Source: a candidate division KSB1 bacterium (GTDB taxonomy: Bacteria > Zhuqueibacterota > Zhuqueibacteria > Zhuqueibacterales > Zhuqueibacteraceae). From it: DNA of 64,000 bases. Each line of letters starts with the position of its first letter. Positions within the stretch are counted from its first letter, which is position 1. Shown piece by piece: positions 58,720 to 64,000 of the stretch. The stretch spans positions 496,001-560,000 of the forward strand of contig JAPDPX010000004.1 of NCBI GenBank assembly GCA_034506255.1, written 5' to 3'. The notes under the pieces are model-generated. The model was not told where the DNA came from, searched no databases, and saw only the letters and a list, made by a program, of their open reading frames with translations. A program made the translations under genes and the position numbers.

Positions 58720-59715
58720 TCACCATTTCTTGCGGGAACGAAGATAAACGCGCAGCCCAATGGCCAGGGCATTGACCAGCAGCACGGTCAACAGCAACAC
58801 CACGGCCGTGCCGTAGGGCAATGCTTTCGGCACATCCGGCACCTGGGTGGAGATGGTGAACAGGTGCATCGACAGGGCCATGCATTGGTCGAACAAATTG
58901 TAGGCGAAAAGATCGCCCTCGGGAATGGCTTTGAAGAAGACGGCGCCGGTGAACATGATGGGTGCGGTCTCCCCGGCGGCGCGTGAAACCTGCAGAATGA
59001 TGCCGGTGAGAATGCCGCTGATCGAATTGGGCAGCACGATGTGCCGGATGGTTTGCCAGCGCGTGGCGCCCACGTTCCAGCAGGCCTCCCGGAAGGCCTG
59101 GGGCACCGATGCCAGCGCCTCCTTGGTGCTGGCGATGATCACCGGCAGCGTCATGATGGCCAGCGTCAACGAGGCCGCCAGGATCGACCGCCCCATGCCC
59201 GCAAACAAAACGAACGCGCCGAGGCCGAACAGCGCATGCACGATGCTCGGCACACCGGCGAGATTGACCACCGCGAGATTGACGATGCGGTTGAGCCAGT
59301 TGTCACGCGCATACTCGTTGAGATAAACCGCCGCCAGCACGCCTATGGGGGCCGCGATCAGCAGCGAAATCCCGACGAGATAGATGGTGCCCAACAGCGG
59401 CGCCCAAATGCCGCCCGCCCGCATGCCGCGCACCGGATTGGAAAGCAAAAAGTCGATCGACAAAATCGGCGCCGCCTGAGAGAACAGATAGCCGACAATC
59501 ATCAACAACGGCGTGATCATCAGCAGCGTCATGACCAGAAAGACAGACTTGGCCAGCAGCTCGGCGCGCTGGTTCTTGCGCACCATGGCGGTGGCGGCAA
59601 AAGTATGACGCGGGTCCGGTACCGGCGCAGCCGGCCGCTCGCTGGCCGAACCGGACGGCAGGTGAATCCCGGCGGCGGCAGTGCGGTTGGAGGCAGAGTG
59701 CGGTTGAGGATTCAT
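58720..59715 (-). CDS. pstA: phosphate transporter permease PstA
   Basis: The 331-residue permease has six hydrophobic helices in the PstA pattern: LLAKSVFLVMTLLMITPLLM, LLGTIYLVGISLLIAAPIGV, VNLAGVPSIVHALFGLGAF, ILAASLTLAIMTLPVIIAST and others. EALASVPQAFREACWNVGAT (about 190-210) is the cytoplasmic EAA loop, which contacts the ATPases. The N-terminal 40 residues are Pro/Ser/Ala-rich, longer than usual. ATG 59715 is chosen over the frame start at 59757. A 307-base gap separates it from pstC, which is unusual for this operon type. Confidence 0.92.
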   Translation of the reverse strand: MNPQPHSASNRTAAAGIHLPSGSASERPAAPVPDPRHTFAATAMVRKNQRAELLAKSVFLVMTLLMITPLLMIVGYLFSQAAPILSIDFLLSNPVRGMRAGGIWAPLLGTIYLVGISLLIAAPIGVLAAVYLNEYARDNWLNRIVNLAVVNLAGVPSIVHALFGLGAFVLFAGMGRSILAASLTLAIMTLPVIIASTKEALASVPQAFREACWNVGATRWQTIRHIVLPNSISGILTGIILQVSRAAGETAPIMFTGAVFFKAIPEGDLFAYNLFDQCMALSMHLFTISTQVPDVPKALPYGTAVVLLLTVLLVNALAIGLRVYLRSRKKW

Positions 59716-60022
59716 GATCTTTCCAAATTGAGAGAGGCCATCTGCGAAAACAAGCAATCGGCCAGCCTTGTCATGCCTGGCCGCACGCCAGCAGCGTATC
59801 GGCGGGAATCATGTAGCCCCTCAAGCTGAAAATTGCGGCATCAAAGGCCGTGCTGAGATTGTCGCGCGCTCGGATACCGCGTCCGGCCTGCAGTCTCGAG
59901 CAGGGGATCGCAACGATCATTGTGGTTGCAACGCCGCAGAGGATCATTCATTTCGCCCAGCGCAGGCCGGCCGCCTGCTGCTGCAGCGGCCCGGTCCACC
60001 CACGAGTGATTTGCTTCCAATC
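59716..60022. other. gap between pstC and pstA
   Basis: This 307-base stretch splits the two permease genes. No gene or clear hairpin pair is visible. A GCAACG-rich segment near 59910-59932 recalls the dispersed hairpins, but a stem could not be confirmed. Confidence 0.4.
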
Positions 60023-60916
60023 TCACCTTCCCCGAATCCCGCGCACCACCAGGTCAGCGACCAGATTCACAATAAAGGTAATCGTGAACAGCAGGATGCC
60101 GATGATGAACAACACCTGGTAATGCTCGGAGCCCACCGGCGCTTCGCCCAGCTCCGCCGCGATGGTGGCGGTCAGGGTTCGCACAGAATCGAGCAGGCTG
60201 TGAGGGATATTGACAGCGTGGCCGGTGGCCATGAGCACGGCCATGGTTTCGCCGACACCACGGCCGATGCCGAGCAGGACGGCCGCCAGCAGTCCGTTCT
60301 TCGCGGCCGGCAACAGCACGCGAAAGACCACCTGCCAGCGGGTTGCACCCAGGGCCTGCGCCGCCTCGCGATACGAATCCGGCACTGCTTTCAGGGAATC
60401 TTCGCCGATGGAGACAATGATGGGCACGCTCATCAGGGCCAGGATAATGCCGCCGTTCAGCACGTTCAAGCCAATGGGTGCATCAAAGAGTTTGATGATG
60501 AGCGGGTTCATCACGGTCAGGCCGATAAAACCCCACACCACCGAAGGGATGGCCGCCAGCAGCTCAATGACGATTTTGAGTGTTTCTTTGGCCCCGGGGC
60601 CGCAGAACTCCGAAATGAAAATCGCCGCCCCCAAACCGAAGGGTACGGCGATGAGCATGGCCAGAGCCGTGACACTGAAGGTGCCGGCCATCAATGCCAG
60701 AACGCCATAACGCTTGTTGGCGGCCGAGGTCGGATACCATTCCGCGCTGGTGAGAAATTCCCTCAAATCCAGCCCGGTGAAGAGATAACCTGCGCCCTCG
60801 CGGAACACGAAAACGAAAATCGAGGCGACAAAGATGATGGCGCTGATGCCGCAAAACCAAATTAACGCTTCGATGAAGCGTTCAATCAGCGTTTCGAAAC
60901 GGCGGCGGTTCATCAT
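60023..60916 (-). CDS. pstC: phosphate transporter permease PstC
   Basis: This 297-residue permease shares the PstC family pattern. FCGISAIIFVASIFVFVFREG is the first membrane helix. FGVLALMAGTFSVTALAMLI-like helices follow, with AIPSVVWGFIGLTVMNPLII as the conserved helix and LKAVPDSYREAAQALGAT as the EAA coupling loop. ALIAVPFGLGAAIFISEFCG is typical. With PstA it forms the membrane channel for phosphate. The gene begins directly after the pstS stop at 60917, so the two are translationally close. Confidence 0.94.
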   Translation of the reverse strand: MMNRRRFETLIERFIEALIWFCGISAIIFVASIFVFVFREGAGYLFTGLDLREFLTSAEWYPTSAANKRYGVLALMAGTFSVTALAMLIAVPFGLGAAIFISEFCGPGAKETLKIVIELLAAIPSVVWGFIGLTVMNPLIIKLFDAPIGLNVLNGGIILALMSVPIIVSIGEDSLKAVPDSYREAAQALGATRWQVVFRVLLPAAKNGLLAAVLLGIGRGVGETMAVLMATGHAVNIPHSLLDSVRTLTATIAAELGEAPVGSEHYQVLFIIGILLFTITFIVNLVADLVVRGIRGR

Positions 60917-61855
60917 TCAGGGATTTCCTGCACTTTCACTGCCGGCGCCCGTCTTGTGCGGAATCGGCACATAGCCAGATTCCTCCACGAGTTTCTGCCC
61001 GGCCTCCGAGTGAATCCAGTCCAAATAGCGCTGCACATGCGGAGCGGGGGAACCGGAGGCATACATGTACAACGGCCGCGCGATGGGATAGGTCTGATTT
61101 TGCGTGTTGGCGACCGTCGGGGGATATGCGGTTTCACCAGCGGCACGCGCCACGCGCAACATTTTTACCTCGGGGGTGGCGTACCCCATGCCACTGTAGC
61201 CGATGGCACAGGGTGTCTTGCCCACCAGCTCGACCACATCTTTGGAGCCGTTCATGTCCACCGAGCCCAGTTTAAAATCCAGTGTCTGGCCTTTGGCGTG
61301 ACTGATCGCCTCGCGGAAATACTCGTAGGTGCCGGAATTGGATTGCCGACTGACGCGAATGATCTCATCCTTGGGACAGCCGGGATTCGTCACGCCCAGT
61401 TGCGACCATTTGGTGATCGTGCCGCCAGCCCCGTAAATTTCGGCCAATTGTTCCAGAGTGATCTCTTCCAGGGGATTGTCCTTGTGCACATAGACCGCCA
61501 GGGCATCATAACCGACGATGTATTCCACCGGCTCCCTGCCCGTGTTGGCGCGGGCACGCTCGCTCTCATCCGCATGAATCTTGCGGCTGCTGTTCGCCAG
61601 ATCCACCGTGCCGTTGATGAGCGCGGCGATGCCGGTGCCGGAGCCGCCGCCGGAAACTTCAACGGAAACGGTGGTGTCGACCGTGGCGTACACTTCCGCC
61701 CAGTGTTGTGCCAGATTCACCATGGTGTCGGAACCGGCGTTTTGGATGGTCAATTTTTCGACTTTTTTGCCGCCTCCGCCACAACCGGGCAGCGCCCAGC
61801 CCATCGCCGCGGCGATCACCACCGCAAACCGCCAGTTGACAGAACAATTTTTCAT
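60917..61855 (-). CDS. pstS: phosphate-binding lipoprotein PstS
   Basis: The 312-residue periplasmic binding protein has a lipoprotein signal ending in ALPGC (about 21-25). The mature part begins KVEKLTIQNAGSDTMVNLAQ. SGGGSGTGIAALINGTVDLA (about 68-87) and RVSRQSNSGTYEYFREAISH (about 165-184) are the phosphate-binding segments; YSGMGYATPEVKMLRVA follows. It captures phosphate and presents it to PstC-PstA. GGGAGGAG lies 8 bases before the ATG. The PhoU fusion gene is upstream by 80 bases. Confidence 0.95.
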   Translation of the reverse strand: MKNCSVNWRFAVVIAAAMGWALPGCGGGGKKVEKLTIQNAGSDTMVNLAQHWAEVYATVDTTVSVEVSGGGSGTGIAALINGTVDLANSSRKIHADESERARANTGREPVEYIVGYDALAVYVHKDNPLEEITLEQLAEIYGAGGTITKWSQLGVTNPGCPKDEIIRVSRQSNSGTYEYFREAISHAKGQTLDFKLGSVDMNGSKDVVELVGKTPCAIGYSGMGYATPEVKMLRVARAAGETAYPPTVANTQNQTYPIARPLYMYASGSPAPHVQRYLDWIHSEAGQKLVEESGYVPIPHKTGAGSESAGNP

Positions 61856-61935
61856 GCTGCACTCCTCCCTTTCACGTGGTTAACTTTTGCAACCAATGCT
61901 GCCGGGTGTGTTGTCCCTGCCCGCGCCGCGGCCGC

Positions 61936-63036
61936 TCAGCTTTTTTCGTCGCCCAGGATGGCGTGCACAAGATCGCGGATGTGTGTTTCCAAATACTGAT
62001 AGGCCTTCTCATGAGCCTGCTGCACCTCAGCGGGCGAGCCCTGCACCGTCGCCGGGTCCTGCACCTCCCACAAGATGCTCACCGTTTTGGTCGGGGGGGG
62101 TGGAAACGCCACCTGCGCGGCTGCGGTGAGTGCCACGATCACTTGATAGTGCTCGAGATTGACGATTTGATTGACGTACTTCGAGCTGTGTCGTGACAGA
62201 TCGAAGCCTTTTGTGGCCATGAACTGAAGCGTGGCTTCCGCGAGAGGTTTGGGCATGATGCCGGCGCTGCTGAAGATGAACTTGGAAATGCCCAGGTGGT
62301 TGCCGATCGCCTCCGCCATCTGGCTCAAACTGGCATTGTTCTCATCCACGAACAGCACGCGAAAGACTTCCCCGCCCTTGTGCTTGATGTATTTGCCGGT
62401 GCACATGTACAGCACTTCTTCGCAGATGTTGCAGGCTTGATCGGCCACCCGCTCGAAGCGGCTGGCAATCAACATCAGGGGGGCAAGCGCCTCCAGCGGC
62501 AACTCGCCGTTCTCGCGCAGATGCACCAGCTCGGCATTGATGGCATTGCGGATGGCGTCGACCCGGTCTTCCATTTCCAGCGTGGCCAACGCCAGTTCCT
62601 GGTTCTGATCGATGAAGGCCTGCATGGCATTGCGCAACATCGGAATGGCGAGGTTGGCTATTTCCAGGAAGCGGCTGTAGGAGGGCTGCAGGGTCAGCGC
62701 GCTGATGCTTAGAAACTGCCGCGCGATGCTCTCGGCATAATCGCCGATGCGCTCCAGTTCGTTGTTGATCTTGATCACCGCATAGACGAAACGCAGTTGC
62801 CCGGCGACCGGTTGTTGCCGCACCAAAAACTCCAGGCACAGTCGGTCGAGCTCCTTTTCCATCTCATCGATGTATTGGTCGCGCAGGATCACCGAATAGG
62901 CGATTTGCCGATTGTGCTCGACCAGCGCCTGCAGACTCGCCTTGAGCGCGTTCTCCGCAAGCGTGGACATCTCGATCACTTTGCGGCGGATCAAATCCAT
63001 ATCACGTTGCAGGCTGATTTCATAATGGGAATTCAT
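61936..63036 (-). CDS. PhoU with C-terminal LMW-phosphatase/ArsC-like domain
   Basis: The 366-residue protein has an N-terminal PhoU domain (about 1-220), with both three-helix repeats and their metal-binding E-x-x-x-D boxes (NNELERIGDYAESIA, 91-105; ASRFERVADQACN, 191-203). From about 225 it continues into a low-molecular-weight protein phosphatase / arsenate-reductase-like domain: RVLFVDENNASLSQMAEAIG (226-245) matches the phosphate-binding loop consensus FVCTGNSCRSQMAEA. The catalytic Cys is Asp231 and the loop Arg is Leu237. The later DPA motif (327-329) that carries the general acid is kept. PhoU proteins regulate phosphate uptake and signalling at the Pst complex; here a non-catalytic phosphate-like-anion domain is attached. 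No frameshift is needed, and the PhoU end joins the second domain without a gap. Confidence 0.88.
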   Translation of the reverse strand: MNSHYEISLQRDMDLIRRKVIEMSTLAENALKASLQALVEHNRQIAYSVILRDQYIDEMEKELDRLCLEFLVRQQPVAGQLRFVYAVIKINNELERIGDYAESIARQFLSISALTLQPSYSRFLEIANLAIPMLRNAMQAFIDQNQELALATLEMEDRVDAIRNAINAELVHLRENGELPLEALAPLMLIASRFERVADQACNICEEVLYMCTGKYIKHKGGEVFRVLFVDENNASLSQMAEAIGNHLGISKFIFSSAGIMPKPLAEATLQFMATKGFDLSRHSSKYVNQIVNLEHYQVIVALTAAAQVAFPPPPTKTVSILWEVQDPATVQGSPAEVQQAHEKAYQYLETHIRDLVHAILGDEKS

Positions 63037-63162
63037 CTCCGCTTCTCCTTGTGCCCGGACGGTGGAATGGCCGTAAGGTCAAACGTGCCGGCGGCTGCGG
63101 GTGTCGTCCGCCGGGGAGACACCGGTTGCAGCTCACGCCGCAGCCTCTGTCCAAATCGGCGA

Positions 63163-63193
63163 GGTATATGTGAAAAATCCGTCAAAGAGTCAA
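63163..63193 (-). promoter_or_regulatory. possible promoter of the PhoU-fusion gene
   Basis: On the minus strand: TTGACT (63193-63188), 19-base spacer, TATACC (63168-63163). The spacer is 2 bases longer than in the other promoters. If used, it would allow the fusion gene and the pst genes to be transcribed apart from the first phoU. Confidence 0.4.
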
Positions 63194-63265
63194 GCCCCTT
63201 CCGGGAGCGGCCCGGGGCTCGGAGAAGGTGATGCGGAAAGCTCCTGTTTGCGGGCGCCACAGCGC

Positions 63266-63934
63266 TCAGCGGTGGCGGTGCTTGATGGTGCGTGCCTCCA
63301 CCATGTAAACGACCTCTTCTGCGATGTTGGTGGACAAATCTGCAATTCGTTCGAGATTCCTGCTGACCAGAATCAGTGACAACCCGCCGGCAATGCGGCG
63401 TGCCTCGCCGGTCATGTAGTCGATCAGCACGCGCAGGATGTGCTGGTTGAGGGCATCCGCCTCGTCGTCGCGCCGGCACACGGAGACCGCCACCGTCGCT
63501 TCGCGATGCACGAAAGCATCGATGGCATCGCGCACCATGAGCTGCGCCAGGCCCGCCAGCCGCGGAATTTCCGGCGGCAACTCCAGCACCGGCTCCTGCA
63601 ACAGCGTCAGGGTGTTGCCGGCGATGTTGACGGCATGATCACCGATGCGTTCGAGATCGTTGTTGATTTTGAGCGCCGATACCACCGTCCGCAGTTCGCC
63701 GGCTGTCAGGCGCTGGCGCGCGAGCAGAGTGACGCACAGCTCTTCGATCGCCAGCTCGCGCCGGTCGAGCTGCAAATCATCAGTGATGACTTTTTGAGCC
63801 AGCGCGGCATCGCGCTGTTGCAGGGCTTGAATCGACAACTCCACCGCCTTTTCCGCCAGCGACGCGAGATACAGCAATTCGCTCGGCAGACCGGCCAACT
63901 CTTCAAAATTATGGTGCAAGACTGACTTTTGCAT
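63266..63934 (-). CDS. phoU: phosphate signalling complex protein PhoU
   Basis: This 222-residue protein is a stand-alone PhoU of normal length with two three-helix bundles. The metal-binding boxes are KINNDLERIGDHAVNIAG (about 88-105) and SRNLERIADLSTNIAEEVVY (about 190-209). It regulates the Pst transporter and a PhoR-type sensor in other bacteria. A start at ATG 63934 (MQKSVLHHNFEELAG) is preferred over the ORF start at 63964. It precedes the PhoU-fusion gene by 229 bases. The sequence upstream is beyond the window, so no sensor kinase can be seen. Confidence 0.93.
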   Translation of the reverse strand: MQKSVLHHNFEELAGLPSELLYLASLAEKAVELSIQALQQRDAALAQKVITDDLQLDRRELAIEELCVTLLARQRLTAGELRTVVSALKINNDLERIGDHAVNIAGNTLTLLQEPVLELPPEIPRLAGLAQLMVRDAIDAFVHREATVAVSVCRRDDEADALNQHILRVLIDYMTGEARRIAGGLSLILVSRNLERIADLSTNIAEEVVYMVEARTIKHRHR

Positions 63935-64000
63935 GACACGTACTCGCGCGCCCGCCGAGTGCACCGGCGCTTGGGCTTGCCACAGCCGTCCAGGATACCG

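Overview
The window (64 kb, GC-rich, all protein-coding and housekeeping content) looks like chromosomal DNA of a Gram-negative bacterium of the FCB superphylum, most like candidate phylum KSB1 / Calditrichota relatives. The reasons are: an Mla-type outer-membrane lipid transport system, a TonB-dependent receptor with a carboxypeptidase-regulatory-like N-terminus, a PorV/PorQ-like outer-membrane protein, and giant secreted proteins ending in a 'PNPFNPET'-type FlgD/Ig-like C-terminal domain. The taxon is an inference; no rRNA is present. Putative promoters are of one kind, TTGAC(A/T)-N17-TAnnnT, and gene-free stretches are full of short dispersed palindromic repeats.

1-12.2 kb (minus strand): DNA polymerase I (apparently with a leaderless mRNA), then a GAF-SpoIIE phosphatase, two TPM-domain proteins, an RsbW-like kinase, an STAS protein, and an Mla operon (mlaE, a frameshifted unknown gene, a small conserved gene, mlaF, mlaD, an auxiliary lipoprotein cut by the window edge). 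13-24 kb: DUF3467 and DUF2911 proteins, PfkB kinase, argS, rsfS, glycosyltransferase 9, a UDP-glucuronate-decarboxylase-like epimerase, apbE, a polyprenyl diphosphate synthase and mtnA.

24-36 kb (plus strand): a secretion/outer-membrane region made of a 1,056-residue FG-GAP propeller protein, a GxxExxY pseudogene, a TonB-dependent receptor, a four-helix-bundle (S23) gene set between inverted short repeats, a 1,142-residue secreted protein and a PorV-like porin. 36-45 kb: central metabolism (gpmA, L7Ae-like, 5-formyl-THF cyclo-ligase, 3-hydroxyacyl-CoA dehydrogenase, ppdK) and a C-terminal processing protease. 45-57 kb (minus strand): an unknown membrane protein, tmk, a MATE transporter, an inositol-lipid pair (inositol-3-phosphate synthase and a CDP-alcohol phosphatidyltransferase), rsmI, an aldehyde dehydrogenase, era, a small secreted peptide, proS with a hairpin in its leader, and tRNA-Val.

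57-64 kb (minus strand): a phosphate operon phoU - phoU/LMW-PTP fusion - pstS - pstC - pstA - pstB2 - pstB1. This is the most unusual region. The two PstB proteins have complementary defects in their ATPase motifs, as expected of a heterodimer with one live and one dead site, and the second PhoU carries a C-terminal low-molecular-weight phosphatase/arsenate-reductase-like domain whose catalytic Cys and Arg are replaced.
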